Assembly: GCA_013399305.1 (NCBI GenBank)
Contig: VXAI01000046.1
Coordinates: forward strand, 3,596,731-3,660,730
Direction of reading: 5' to 3'
Origin: Rostratula benghalensis
Taxonomy: Eukaryota > Chordata > Aves > Charadriiformes > Rostratulidae
Length of the DNA: 64,000 bases
Part shown: in pieces, positions 13,201 through 28,200 of the stretch
How positions within the stretch are numbered: position 1 is the first letter of the stretch
How the letters are laid out: every line of letters starts with the position of its first letter
Translations under genes and position numbers: made by a program
Notes under the pieces: generated by a model
Databases searched by the model: none
What the model saw: the letters and a program-made list of their open reading frames with translations, nothing else
Told to the model about the DNA's origin: nothing

Positions 13201-16200
13201 TCAATGTTCATATTATACAAATAAGTCAATGATGAATTGTAGCTACTTTGTCATCTTGCATGATACACTTGTGTCATAGGTAGCACATTCCTGTCTCTTC
13301 TGCTGTCATGCAAAGCGTGCCTGTAAGGCTACAGCCTTGGAGATGGCGTAGAGGTTTGTGAATGGTCCCTCGACTCCTCTCCTCAGAACTCTGCTCATGC
13401 TATTAATGGTGGCTGAACTGATTCAGACAGGAAGATCTTTCAACCTGATGTCCTATGGCCAACGGTCATGTAAGAAGTAGGAGGAAAAGTGCAGTGCATG
13501 TGTATTTATAATTTATCAGACTTTTATTCTTTGGGGGGGACTCTTGGCACAAGAGTCTCTCTGTCTTGGGTTTGAGTACCTGGCATAGCTAATACTTTCA
13601 GGGAACTTTGCTACCCATTATAGGAAGTGAACCAGCGATCTTTCTTTCAGGTAATCCTTTTGATTATTCTAGGATGTGTTTTGAATCTATGAAAACACAG
13701 ATTGGCCTCTAGCAACTTCAGGCAAGGCAGGTCCTTGGCCTTTAAATTTTTAGCAACCTTAAATTTTTTATGTTAGGTTCTGTAGCTGTGTTTGGAAAAT
13801 TTCTAAAAGGGTTGACAAGTCCTAATCCTGTTGTGGTCCCTAGCGAGGATCACCGTTAACATGGGATCGTTCTTTTTACAATGGGAATGTGTTATGTGAG
13901 GTTACGTTGTTTGGTTTGCTTCCTGAGTGGAAACTTCTGCTTTTGTGCAGTTCTACATGGAAAGTAAAATGCAGTTGAGTCAGCTCATTTTCATACTGCA
14001 ACAGCTCCTAAAGCAAAACTTATCTTGCAGTATCTCATGTGCATTTTGCTAGTAGTTTCAGTGCAGTATATGGGAATAAAGATCACTAATTTAGCAGTCT
14101 CTAAGTGTCTTAACTTGCTGTTCAAGTAGTGCTGTCTGGTAAAACTGGATTGGGTTTGTCATTCCAAATAGTAAGACTTATTCTTTGCAATCCTTTCAAC
14201 TTTTTGTTTAAACTGGTTTCTACAAGAATAAAGTTAAGCCTTTTAGCTGATAGCATTTCTGACTTAGTACAAAGGCTTGCTGAATCTGAAACAAAATCTA
14301 TCAAACTTATTTTTTTAATCCAAGTTGATATCAGTATTTGGGAGGAGTTTGCCCACACAAGATAGTACTGTGTCTGAGAGCTGAAATAATTTGTTGATTT
14401 TTACAGAAGTAACTTTTCCTTAGATAGTACTGTCTCTGAGAGCTGAAATGATGTGTTGATTTTTACAGAAGTAACTCTTCCTTAGCCTACATCTTGCAAA
14501 ATAGGGCAGTACTCCAGCAATCAAGCACATGTATGCTGACCTTTGAACACTTTAATGAAAATCCTTTGACGAGCAAAATTATCAACTTCCCTTTTGCAGT
14601 GAAATTTCCATGCCTACAATGTGTAATGGAAATAGTTTTTGTGTACTCAAGTGAAATGATGCCTCATCAGATGTTTCTACTCTTTTTCACAGTGGTTATT
14701 TGTATGATGGACAAAACATTGATGATTGGTTTGGTTTTTTTCCCCTCCTCCCATAAAGCTTCAGCATTCCTTATACTTATTCAATCCATTTCTTCTGGGC
14801 TTCTGCAGATGGTAGGAGCTGCAGAAGAAGATACAGGTCAATGACAGAGGAGCAAAGGGAGGGAAGAGTCAGGAAGGTGTTGTCAGTAGTACTTTACTAA
14901 TGTTTGTTATAATAAACAAAATGTAAGTTAGAGTTTGAGTAACTGAGACAAGTCGAAGTGTCGCAGGAGGCACTGTTCTTCGTACCTACAGAATGGAAGT
15001 GCATGTTGAAGGTTTGTAGGCTGTGGCACTTGAGTATCTCTTCAGTACAGCATGAGGAGGAGGCCAAGGGTTTACGCAGGAATAGGGGCAGACAGCATTA
15101 TGGAGGTAAATTAGAAACTGGAAGAATTATTCCATTTTTGTGATGGGTGGTCAGCAAGATGTTGATCACAGAAAGTCTTATAGTTGGAGACATTGTAGGC
15201 TAAAAGCATTAGAGTCGTATATCTCTTGTGACCTTAACTTTTATACTAACACCTACTGGTAAAAAGCGACACCTTGGACTTTGATTTTCATCTGTTGATC
15301 AGATTGCAGAACACAGTAGGATAATGCAATAGGCCAGCAATGTAAGTGAAATTGTGTGGCTTTTATTAAAAATGCCGTTGCATCTTTCTTGCTGCGTGTT
15401 ACTCTGAAACAGTGTGACAGATGTCTGACTGTTTTGTGCCTGTTCCTAACTGGCAGATGGAGGTCTATCTCGGTTGTGTGTGATTTGGTTATTTGAGTGA
15501 CAGGACGGCAGTTTAGAGCTGCTGTTGTGACTTGGTTTGAATGCCAAGTTAAGAACACTAACATTGAATACAGGAACAAATGTATTAGTTGATTGATACA
15601 GGCTTTAAGAAAGGTATTTAAGACATACAGCTTTGGGGATTTTGTATTTACTACTTTGGAAGGATTTCCAAGTCCTTGTGCGATAGAGCATCTTTTAGTA
15701 GAAACACATTTTGAAATTAGTTATTTCCAAGTTCAACTGAAATTTGTAATAGGTGATGAAGAATACATGCAGTATTTGATTTGGGTTTGGGTTGTTTGGG
15801 TTTTTTTGGTGATAGAAATTACGTGGGTATTTGTAATGGAGAAGATATATTGTTGCTTTATATCTTTAATTGGATGCTATGGTAACTAAAGTGCCTGTCC
15901 ATCAAGCTGACCATAGATATGAAGTAGATCTGATCTTTTTCTAATGTGAATGTGGAGTTGCATTGTGTAAAACTCTTGTACCAACAGAGTCTATCTGGAG
16001 GCTTTTAGCTGCCAGACTTGCAACTCAGGATTTAAGTCAGCAACTTGCTGGGGTTGCAGTGGGTTGTAATTTAGTGCCTCTAAAAGGCGTTTTGGCCAAT
16101 AATTGCATGTAATATCAGCTTAATCTTGTGGTTTATAGTAAGCTTTCTTCATAAATGTAAGCTATGATACTTTTGATAAGAGTGTATGCAGTTTTAAAGG

Positions 16201-19200
16201 CAATTAAAGTACTGCATGTTTCAGGAGACTTCTGCTAGGGGGAGATCAAGCAGTTGTCCAAGTTAAAGATGATGATTATTAGTTTTGCTACTGCTGTGCA
16301 GAGTGTGCTGCTTTGGGCATCGGGGAAAAACCTGCAGTTGAGTGTCAGTGGCATTCTCCTATATGTATGGCAACATCTTAGAATGCTTAAAGCCATCTGG
16401 TCATTAATGGGAGTCTGGCACTGAATCTGGAACTTGGGAAGAACAGGTTGAGTTTAAGAAATTGGACTAAGCTAAAATGGTTGTCTGGCAGGGAACACAT
16501 ACACTGTTCCCCACACCCCTGTCCCCTCAAGTAAAATCCTCCTTTCTTTCATCTGCTAGAGAGAAATAGTTTTCCTTTACTGAAAGAAAATATGTTGGCT
16601 GTATGGTGTGGCTTCTGATAGGATTGAAGATTAAATGAGGTGCCTGTGTCAATCCAACCATGAGAAGGAGAAAGTTGCAGTAAATCAGAGTAAATGCTGA
16701 CTGGGAGAACTACTCTGGTTTAGCAGAAGTGACTGGAGAGAACCTGGAATATGCAATGCAAGAGAAGGAGGTAAAGTGGCCATTAAGAGAACCTTGTATA
16801 ATGTCGGAAAAGGAAAATGTTACATGCCAGAAAGACAAGTATAGCCTTCACTAATAAGTTACATGGTTCTGTCTGTTAATTTAGATAGAAAAAGTCTTTT
16901 TTTTTTTTAAAAAAAAAGCTTATTTTGTAATTCATGTTAGAAGTTAAATAAAGTGGCCCTTCTTCCCTCATTGTTTCACAATCAAAAAAAACTTCCACGT
17001 ACGTACTCCAGTGTAAAAACATGGGTTGAAAAAAGCCTCCGATAAAAATGATGTTCCCAAAGTTTGTCTGGAGTGCCATCTTTAAAAAGAACTTCAGTAA
17101 CTTTATACCCTCTGCTTTGATTTCTGGCCTGATTTTGCTGCTTCACTAGGTACTTCACACACTTGCTTCTAAAACATGACCATATTTCAGACTCTGACTA
17201 AAATTCCTAGGTTAGATGATGTATCTTAACAAGGACAGTTCTTACTGGATGAGATATTTTGATCTTCATAGATAACCCAGATCCTTTTGGCCAGAGTATC
17301 AGTTACGAAGTTAAGAACTGTTTTACTACCGTTGTGTGTAAAAAAACATTTTGTGTATGTTTTTATCCTGGTTTATGTTGCTGGTAGTACCCATATTCTA
17401 TGCACCTTTCCTTCCAGTTTTAGTAGGTCTGTGCCCTCTGAAGTTTCATCTGTGTAGTGAGTGGGGTGTTCCTGCATTCCTATAAACCTTCTAAAAATTT
17501 AATCACTGCTTGTCTTCAATTACTTATATTGTTGTAGTAGTCATGCATAATTTATACCTTCTCAGTCTAACATGATCCAATTCATTTTTGTTTTGTTTTC
17601 TCCTCTGCTGCTGCCCCAACCTCGATATCCCCGAATCTCTTAAGGAGGTGCTTGGTAGTGCAAGTTGTTGGGCTAACATACAAAATGTTCCCAACAAGTC
17701 TTCCCTACCTCTTTTATACCTGCAGCTGATGGGGTATGCATGCAGCGCTTATCAGAGGTACTGCTGGAATAACAGATACAAAGTGGTTGTTTACACTGGG
17801 CGAGAGTTCTGCAATCTGCAAGTCATCAATGACTTATCACTTCTTTCTTTGCACTGTGAACTGTGGGGCACTCTGTGATTGCTTTTCCTGTAGCAGCTCT
17901 TCTGTTGTAAACAGACAATGCTATGAACCACAAGAGTCTTATTCTCTCTGAATAACCAGTTCAATTTAGACATTCAGATCAGGTGGGAGCCCTTAAACTT
18001 TAGTATCATCATAACTGAAGCATAGTATATGAATAGTGAACAATGAACTTTAAATCATAGTGTCAAGGTAGCACTGGTCACATAGGGTGTTTTTTTATAG
18101 AACACTTTTGGACCTTTTGGAAGCTTAAGATGCTAACCTTTAGATAAAGCAAGGCTTGATTTTCTTTTCCTGAAAGCAATATTCAGTTGGAGTTATCTTG
18201 GCTAAAGACAGCATTTTCTGCATCTAGAAACATACCTGATTTGCAAGCAGGAGATTCAGGATCTTCCTGTTCCACTTCCAGGGTTTTTTTTGGTCTTATC
18301 TATTAAATAATGCTTTTGATAAGGATTAATCATACATCATCCCATCCTAAGCACTGGACTTCTGAAAGAATAATCAAGAATTTGTATTCCTAAGGCACTT
18401 TCTAAATGGGAAAATCTGGTGTTCCTACCCCTTGAAACATGTGGCAAAGGGTTTTTATTTGTGTGCAGTAGAAAGCCATGTGCTGCACGTCCCAGAGACC
18501 TGAGGGAAAGAGGACCATTTAAGTGGATGACAGATACGTGTATCTCCCAGTGCTGTGTTACAGGCTGAGTGTGGGGCTGGGACTATGGGGGATCAGTGCA
18601 GCCATTTCTGTTCCAGATCTAGCCAGAGTTGGAGTGTGACATGCATAGCAATTCCTGTACTAGCATGGAGCCACAGCTGGTCAAGTGATACCCTCATGTA
18701 GAATCCACACTGGAGCTGCTTGCAAGCTACTCATGGGTCTCCCTTTGGTCTGTTTTAACTGGGGCTTTAATTTCATGGTTGACTCAACAGAGTGTGTGGC
18801 CTGTTATTCAATGGAGGAGGGCTGTGACTCTGTACCTGTTCTCTTATGTTACACCTACGCCATCAGTTGTCCTTGCAGATTGTGGTAAGCTGAAGTGTGG
18901 AACTCACCCAGATGAAAGCAAAACTGATCAAAAGAGAAGAGGATTGAGTCATAACTCTATAGTGGTAGCACGTACCCTAGTTTGAGCTGGCTGTGGAACT
19001 GCAGCCTTGAGTCTCTTGGCTGATTTAACATTTGCTGCTCTCCACTTGCACATTGGCTTGAAAGGAGCACGTTCTCAGAGCAGCTAAGTTAGTGCATTCC
19101 TCTTAGAGACACTCAGTCTATAAATAATCTTGAGAATAAACATAATTTGCTGTCTGTATCAGTAGTGCAATTTTAATCTATTTCAAACTTACTTTAGTTG

Positions 19201-22200
19201 AAACTGTACCCCCAATTGTGGCTTGTTTTCCATTCAAAATGGAATGAGAGATAGACATAGGTTAACTTCTCTGCACTTTGATAGAGCTGTAGTATGTGTG
19301 TTGTAGACTCTAGAAGATACTCTGCAGGGAGCTAGCCCTTTTACAGTTGATCTGTTGTGACAATTGGTAATTTTACTCATGGCAAGCAATAATACGTTTC
19401 TACTGTTGTGTTTTACAAAGTCTTTACATTTGGATTGAGTATTTTTGGTGTTTAAAATCATGCAATCAAAGGCTGCTCAAAGCAATCTGTAAATTGTCAA
19501 TTCAAAATCTTGGAAAGAGAATTTCACTTTGCAGGATCTAGTGTTCACCTGGAAACACTGCGATGCACAGCTGCAATGAACGGTTGTGGTGGCAGAACCT
19601 GTAGGAGCACTGTTAGGAACAAGTGCCTGAAGAGCACTGGATTCAAATCTTAGTATGATAATCAGATTACACCATGGGTTCTTGAGCTCTCAAAAACCTG
19701 AATGTTTCAAACTGTAGGTTGGTCAAATTCTAATGAATGTAAGTTGTATTCTGAATCCCTTGTTCCCTTCTAAATAGTAAGAAGTTTATTACAAGAGAGG
19801 AAGCTTAGAGTGGTAGCTGAGCTGTAGCTGAGGAGATGTGCTGGAGGAAAGGCAGTTTGCTCAGAAGTATGAGCACTGGTCTGAGCTTGGTAGTAAGTTT
19901 CAAGGTCTTATGAGCAGGAAACTGCCTTATGTTATAAATACACGTGGCACCTGTGCTCTTTATTGCCTTACCTACTTAAGCTATTTGCATATATTTTGGC
20001 AGTGTAATGTGTTCAACTTCTAATAACCATACTGTATTAATAACTTGGAAGCTACAAGACACTGCTGTGTGTATCACTGTGTAGGACACCAGTATTAGAT
20101 TCTTTGTATGGGTGAATAGCAAGATGAAGAAAAGCCAGTTAACCTGAAGGAGCCTATTCAGCCCACTCTGAGTTTAGTAGTGTTTTGTGGGTTCTTAAAG
20201 GGCTGTCTGGGATGACAGAATACGGCTTTGTCCCTAAAGTTGTATAAAGGATGAATAAAACCGGTTACACTTGTGTATTACTCTAAAATAAATTTAACTT
20301 ACAACTTCTAAAAAATGTTGACCTTCACCCCAGTGTGTTGCTTCATGTTCATCTGCTATATTTTTGAATGGTTGCAATAAAAGACTACTTTGTCTTTTAT
20401 CTACATAGTGATACAAGACATTGCTGACATCATCTGAAAATGCCTTGCAGATGTTATTAGGGATTAAAGCCAAATGTTCAAGTTCAAAATGATTAGACTT
20501 CGTTCCTTTGCATGAGGCTGTATGACACACTAGTGTGTTGCAAGTGTTCCCCACCCATCAGTTCTTTTACACTGATCTTGTTTCCTACTTGGTCATTTCT
20601 TAAGTTTACTGAAATCCTTCAAGAAAGGATCTAATATAAAAGCAAATTTCCGAGGCTTCATTTATCTGCCTGTATAGATTGAGACAGTAAACCCATGTAC
20701 CGCAAGAAAACATTCCCTTAAAAACAGTTGTGTATTTAATCCAAAACTTGCAGTACCTACTGCTGAGAAACATGGGGGGGAAAAGCAATCCCTGGGTAAG
20801 CTTGTGGGGAATATCCATGGGAACAAACTCATGTCCCTCAGCAGTTGGATGAATACTGAAAAGAACAAGTTTCTGGAAGAGTGTTGTTCTGTTGGTGTGG
20901 TTGTGCTTGGAATCTGCATGGAAGATGTTGAAACTGTTCAGCGCTGTTCGTGTGTGTCCACACAAAGCTCATGTGTGTGATCAGTGCTGGTAACTGCACC
21001 TCTGTCGTCTCGTGGGGAGCCAAGTGTGTGAGTGAGCGCTTTGGGGTCCTTCAGCACCCATTGCTGACAGCTCTTCAAAGTGCAGTGAAAAGCAAATGCG
21101 CTGGCAACAGTTGATAATGAAGCATGTGCTGCTGCAATATTGTGGAGATCACAGGCTTGTGCTAGAGCTCTCAGACTCAAACCCAGCCTTTGGAGAATCA
21201 GCTACTACAGCTGTATGACGGAACTACTGCTTGCTAGTTCTGGTGTTCATCTTTGCAATGTGCTGTTCACCAGAAGCAAAGCTGATCGGGAGAAGTATTT
21301 TGTAAGTAATTCTCTCCCAGAATTCAACAAACTGAAGGTGACTTGATACTGATTTTCAGTCATCTGTCTCTTCTCACTTCCTTTTTTTGAAGGTAATTGA
21401 CAAATCTGTCTGCTCGTATCTGAGTAGCTTTTAATTTGGCCTTAACTTGGAGTGACTGCAGGAAATTGTTTTCCTTTTATATATCTTAAAGACCCTAGCA
21501 TGTTGTCTCTTGCAGTAAAGAAGTTGCAAAACTTTCTCCCTCTTCAGCTCTGTCCCTTGAAAAAAAAAATATCACCCCACCTCGTCCTACATAGAAACAC
21601 AGGACAGGAAGGACCAAGGCTGTGAAGCTGGAGTAAGCTCAGCTTGAAAGCTGATGCATGAACTCCAGTTGTTGTGATGATGATTGCTCAAAAAGGGCAA
21701 CAAGACTTTGTACCTTGACTCGTCTCCCCATCGTGTAATGTATGCCTTTTTATTGTGATCTCTGTCCAATACTGATAAGTGCCACAAAGTTTCTGTTTAT
21801 CAGGGAATTCCACTGGAAATATGTTTTGTGCCCCTTAAATTTTATTCTTTCCATTCTTACTTGAAAAGAGGATGGTAAGGTTTAGATAAGTAGGAAGATA
21901 ACTTCATTAAGAGGGTGGGGTTTATATTATATGCAGGGCGTGTAAACCAGATGTTTAATTTTTAGTTTAATAAACAAGATCTGATACTGTGGTGCATCTT
22001 TAACACTCTTTGATAGATGGGTCTAAAATGAGACTTTTTACAACAAGCAAATCAAGTACTAATTTTTTTCACAGCTCCTTTGCCAATTTTTGGTGTTTAA
22101 ACATGTTTAATTCTCTTGTCTTGTATATTTAAAAAGCTACAACACCCCACCCTCCCCAAACAAAACCCCACTAGACCATTTAAAATGCTGGAACAATGAG

Positions 22201-25200
22201 TACCTTTTCTTTTTTTTTTTAATAGAGTATTGCTTTGCTGTAGGTAGAGAAAAACTCTACTGGTATAAATATACAGGCTAGTTTATGATATCAGCAATTG
22301 ACATTTATTTACATCCTGAAAGGGGTTAATTTCCTGACTGATTTCATGCTACAACTGTAGCAGAAAGATATTACTAAATATTTTTATATTTATAGATGAA
22401 CTTGGTGAAATGAGAAAACTATTAAATCAAGCTGGGTTACAATCAACAGCAATTGTCATCTGATCATCCAGCTCTTATATGTAAGATCCAGCTTCTGTAA
22501 ACTAATGTTGAGCCATGTGAAAAATTAACTCTAAATACTGGTTAACTGTGTAATACTGGTAAATATGAAGAATTCTAACATTTGCTTGCTGGTGCCTATT
22601 AAGTGAATTATTATCTTGGGTTTTTTTTTTTTTTTACATTAATCTGTAATTTGTTTCTTCTCTGTCTGTCTTGAACTACTTTTGTTTGTTAAGACCATGG
22701 ACATTCCAGTCTGTTCTTGCTAAGCAGACTGGAGACCAGAGAAGCCTTTGCTTTTGTGACATATTTGCTGGTACTGTTTTGTAAGTTTGCCTGCTCCAGC
22801 CAAAACACTTGAGTTGGTTTCTTTGTGCTGCACCATTTTCTGCAACAGAAATTTTGTTTAAAGGATGAAACAATGAAATGTAAGTCTAAACAGTAGTACT
22901 GTGTAGGGAAGAGCTGCAGTGGAGACATGGATGAAACTGATGCTGTGGCATGACAAAACCTGAGATACAGGCTCTGATGATACAGGGTGAGAATTGCAGA
23001 GGAGGGGAGAACAAAAGAATAACAGTGATGCCTCCAGAGTAAGTTACTGTTCTAAAAACTAAGGGAGCAAAATTAACTGTTTCAGCATGTCTGTCCAGTT
23101 GGTCTTTCTGTATTTTTAAGAATTGTGACAGACTAGTTTTGTGAAGGTCCATAGTAGAAAGCCATTGTTACTAAAGCTGGAAAAAGAATGTCTGTAAAAT
23201 GTACTGCTGTAATGCAGCTCTTTGGAGGATTTCCCAGTGTCTTTTTAAAATGATTGCATCATAGCGTAATTATGGATAAAATCTGCCTAGTTTGGCTGGA
23301 ATAAAAAGGAACATGTGAGTAAGAGCAGAGCGGTGGAAGGAGCATTGGCAGGATTGGTGTATGAAGTGGACATGACTTTTTGGCTTAAATCAAGAGGCCT
23401 AGGTGAGGCTGGTCTCCCTGGCCTCTGGTATTTGGCGGGGTGGTGTTGGACCATGGCACACCCTAGCTATTGAATTTTATTAGCTTTGCTTAGTGATGCA
23501 AGGTGAATACAGCAACGTGCAGCTCTCGTGGTTTTATGTGCAAGTCTTTTTGTGGCACTAATGACACTGACTTTTTCTTAGTGTGCAGACTTCTCTGGGC
23601 AGTATGTTCTTTGACAGTTTTGTTGGAAGGTATGGGAGCAAATACTGCCAGTAAAGTGAGGAGAGAGAGGATGCATCCCTGGACGATAATTAGCAAGGAT
23701 CTGAACAGGGTTTTGAAAACCAATAAGCCCTTAGCTCCTTTTACCCCGTGCTGAAAGGGAAATGCAAGCAATTGCAGTCCTAATTGGGTGCATGGTTTGG
23801 GTCTCAAATTGGGCTTTGATCCTTGCGAACTGCAAGTTTGTGATTCTTGCAACAGATGCTCCCTTATCTGTATTTAATGTGTACTGACTTGGTCGGTGGA
23901 CACCACCATGGCAGACTTCTGTGTGGCAGGTCCTCTTCAGCAGTTAAAAGAAATTATCGTGTTAGCCTTTGCGTTCTAAGAATTATTCTGGGTCTGTGCT
24001 TTCTAAAAGCATTTATATCGTGACTTCAGATGGACATCCAGATGTTTCTGCGCTGCTTCTCCCTACTGGAGAGAACGGCATCACATATTGCATTTTGAAG
24101 CTGTGAAAGCTGCGTGATCCTTTATAGGCAAACTTTCTGGTTTATGAATTACTCTTCTTTACTAGACCTGAGTAGCTTTTCAAAGTGTAATATCCCAGTG
24201 TGTGGCTGTGCAAAATAAGAGTTTGTCAATAAAGGAAACTTTCTCTCAAGAATTACTTTTGAGATGGTGTAGTCATTGGAGTGTTTTACATGGTGTAATT
24301 TAAATTTAACTGTAACCAAAGCAGTGCTCATGCTTGGGCGACGTGCTACCACTTCCTGCCGGCTTGCTCTGCAAACTCTTGCAGTTCACCACTTCCTGCT
24401 GCTGAAGAGAAAGAACAAAAGAAGCACCAGTTTCTAGCTCATTTCAGCCTCCAAAAAGTTGCAGTTGCATTCGTTAAGCTTCTTAGTTTCCAACAGAGCT
24501 ATTTGTGGCCTTCCCCTTTATATTCTTCCTTTAACTTTGAAATATTTGAGAAATTTGGTGAAGAGCCTACCAGAAATCTTAAGTTCTGAGAAACTCCTGA
24601 GTTTTTAAAGTGATTAAAGGAGTGGTTGTATAAATCTTTTTGATGCTGCGAGGGAAATTAGTAACCACAAGAAGCCAGCCTATGCAAGACATGGACAGGT
24701 GCACGCAGATACCTAACTGCAGCTTAACCTTGCTTTCTCAGAACACCATCCCTAGGGGGGGGTCTTTCACTGTTTTTGCTGATGTGTCTTTGCATCAGTA
24801 GTTAACAACACATATGGAATTCTTTTTAACCTTGGTAGTCTCTGAACCTAGTTTTCCCGGTGGTTGTCATGCTTAGTTCTAAGACTCCAGACCTTGACAC
24901 AAAGGAGCTTTTAAAACTGCTTTATTGCTGTTGTCCATGATACAATACCCTTTCCAGGAAAATTTGTATTTGTGCATTATAACCTTTGAGGCCAAAAGAA
25001 GATTTATTCAGAACAAAGGTCAGTTCTTTTCAGACCTGAATGCGATTGCCTGTAATTTCAGCAGGTATTGCCCCTAGTTAGGAGGAAAATCCTTACAGGA
25101 AGTCAAACACAAAATCCTGTCAAATCTAAAATGGGATTACTAGCCAAACTTTTGTTACATATTATGTACATATAATAACCATTTTTTAAAGTACATGCCA

Positions 25201-28200
25201 TTCTTATGTCATTTTTAGAAGAATGCAAATTAATGCAGTATCTTTTTGCCTGTAAATCGACTAGTGACTGTTTGGAAATTGCGATTGTAGCAGAAGTTGT
25301 AGTACTTTCAATTAATGCAATTAATTTTGTATGCTGTTAAAAGTGTTGATGTGATATTTCTGCTCGTAATTGGTATTCTGACTAATGGGCTAAGCTCCAT
25401 ATCCATAGCATACCAAGATTAAGTGGCTGAAACTTGGTATTTTCAGTATATTAAAATATTAATAATGCGTTCCAGAAGAATCAAAGGCAAACAGTTAATG
25501 TATGTCCATATTTCATATTCAAATGATACTGTAGTATATTAAAAAATCCCATAGCTTCCTGTTTAAGTGATGAATGAATTCTTAAGGCTAGTAACAGCAT
25601 TTTCCCAATTAAGATACTCTTGCTAATTGTCACTTAAATTATGGTTGAGGAAAGAAATTAAATAAATAAGCTACCCTGTCTCCTCAATTCTTTTACAAAT
25701 TATGATTAAATATAAAGTAACTATTTAAGATGTTGTGAAGAAACAACAGGCCATTAGTTTGAAAAGAGTTTAATTAGGGGGTATATAGAGGTGGCTATTC
25801 TGCAATTCAAAAATCTGGCCATCATGTAGTGAGACTTGAGCAATCTCAATTTGAGCTGTGTTACAGTAGAGCTTTAGAGACGCGGAAGTTAAAATAGTCA
25901 AGGGTAAAGGCCAGTCTGTTTGGAAATCTTGGCTTTCATTCATAGATATGTTTGATCCCTCTAAACTTTAAAAGACATTGTTAAACCTTCCTGAATGAAC
26001 TTTGGTTTGGTTTGGTTTTTTTAACCCATGGCTTAAAAGCCTGTCTTCAGAATCAAGTCTCAGAACTGATGGGTACAGTGTTTAAATGTAAGGGCAGGGG
26101 TGGTGGTGGGGTGGAGAGAAGTGTTTCCTTGATACCTTTTGTAGCTTTGTGGGAAATCTAACTTACTCCCAAACCGGTGTTTTTGTATAAGTCCCATATG
26201 TGATCTGCTTCAGCTGTCTTCAATAACTATCTGTATAGCTTTTATTTCCTGTGATGGTTTACCTTTTATGGTGGTGTCTGATTAAGTTGCATTGAACATC
26301 AGTTCTCCAAGGTAAATGCCAGTTTGAAAAGGAACTAAGGGGTCATAGTATGTTTTGGTGTTTTGTTGCTTTTTTTTTTTGTTTGTTTTGTTTTTTTCTC
26401 GGAGCCAGGTGGGGTTCTAGAGAATTGACTTGAACTGCAGGGGCTAGTCAAAAGTTGAGAAAAATATACATATAAGATAGTGAACTAATCAGTGTAAAAT
26501 GAAAGAATTTTGAGATCAAATCTTCCTCTTCTAATCTTGACTAATTCTAGCAGTGAGTCTGAGTTTGGTCTATTTTCACTATGCAGAATAATTTAACCTT
26601 GATGTGTTGGATGTTGGATGCAGCTGAAAACCTTTGTGCATGCTCAGCACTTCCTGGGGTTTGGAAGAAATGACAACTTCAGAATAATTTTTTTGCCAAA
26701 ATTTGCTCTTACCAAATTTTCGAGAGAAAACTGAACACTTCTTTTTCATTTATTGGAAAACTTAGAGTATCTCTTTCTCTGACAGGAATCGACTTCAAGA
26801 TCAGAACAATAGAATTAGATGGAAAGAAAATCAAGCTACAAATATGGTAAGTATTCCAGAGTAATGGAAGTTTTCAATGAGTATTGAATGAATCTTTTAG
26901 CAGGAATACTTCATAGCTGTTGAGCCTGAATGTATCAGAAATGTCATAGCTTTTATTCATTGACTGTCCATAAGGTTTGTGCTCTCTCCTAGCCTGCTCT
27001 TGGGGTGGTTCAGCTTCAGTAGCACAAGAAATATCCTGTTCATGTGTGAACGTTACAGCAACTTCCCATTTTGCCTAAAGCTTAAAGGTGCTTTTGGCTC
27101 TTCCATGTGGAAGAGAAATATTATCTCCATAGCTGTAAAGTATAATATGCAGCCTAATAAAATGTTATCTCCTTTGATGCTTTGGTACCAGGTTGTAGTC
27201 ACAGGGCACAGGTGAGTGATAATGCTTCCATTCTTGGACAGTGTGTTAGTAGAGCCTGGGCTTCTTGGTAGCAGCAGAGGAGTATTCTTGGAGTAGAATT
27301 ATTACATGTGCCAAACTCTGAAAATGCTACTGGTGAATGTAGGGCTCTTGCTGATTTCTCATGTTCTAGAAAACATAGTTGTGATACTTGTGTGTGAGTC
27401 AGAATTCCTGTGACGAAGGAAGTGAAGTGCCAGAAATGGTTGGTAAAAACTTTCTGTCTGTGACTAAGTAAAAAAGCTGGTGTTTGTCGGGCCGTTGGGG
27501 TCCAGCTCCCCCTAGGGTGACCAGTAGCCAAACACTCTGTTTTGCTCACAGACAGATACTACCTTTGAGTCATCTAGGATTAAATATCAGCACGCTAAGA
27601 TGCAGTGGCTGATTTTAATACACAGAATGGTACGTGAAAATGCACTATCCCAAAGTATTTTACTGCTGCATGTTTCAGGTTTTGCTTAATGCAGGAGCCT
27701 GATGTATCAGAGCTGCCTTTTAGTTATTCTAGGAAAGGCTGTGTAGTGCTGAGCACTATTGCATCCATGAAATATAAATGCTTTTGTGCTGTGTTTATGG
27801 TGCTGCTGTAACCACTGAGGTAAGTAGGGTGGCTTGGGTGTGAGGAAGATGTTGAAGGTAGAAGGAACTTGTGCAAACAGCTTCTAAATGTTATTTTTTC
27901 GTAATAAGTGAGTATCGGTACATTGTTACCCTGTTTGAAAAGACATCTCTAAGTACAGAAAGGTGTAAAAATCACACCCAACAAATGCTTGTTTTCACTG
28001 AATTTTAGGGATACAGCAGGCCAGGAGAGATTCCGCACAATCACAACAGCTTACTACAGGGGAGCCATGGTAAGTGCTCTCACTTAAAAAATAAATTCAT
28101 CATAACTACTGTAATGGGTTTGCTCTTCCTAAGGTTATATCATGTAAGTCTTCAGCTGGGGGATTGGATAATTGTGTCTTGAGATGCAGGGAATAAATTT

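Larger units (their letters stand above)
10229..26785 (+). other. RAB8B: RAB8B intron 1 (16.6 kb)
   Basis: This large first intron starts in the CpG island (to about 10.8 kb) and then becomes AT-rich. It holds a 62-bp tandem duplication (14361-14484), homopolymer T tracts and an AT-rich segment with homeodomain/POU-like motifs (25140-25420). Open frames of 100-120 codons at 14494-14844, 20606-20965 and 23490-23852 show no recognised motif. No nested gene, tRNA or microRNA hairpin was recognised by eye. Confidence 0.85.

Noticed and set aside
20606..20965. 119-codon minus-strand frame in RAB8B intron 1
   Set aside because: No recognised motif, no splice or promoter context, and ordinary AT-rich composition; consistent with chance.
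23490..23852. 120-codon minus-strand frame in RAB8B intron 1
   Set aside because: No family motif seen and no upstream promoter features. A degenerate repeat cannot be excluded, but a gene is not supported.
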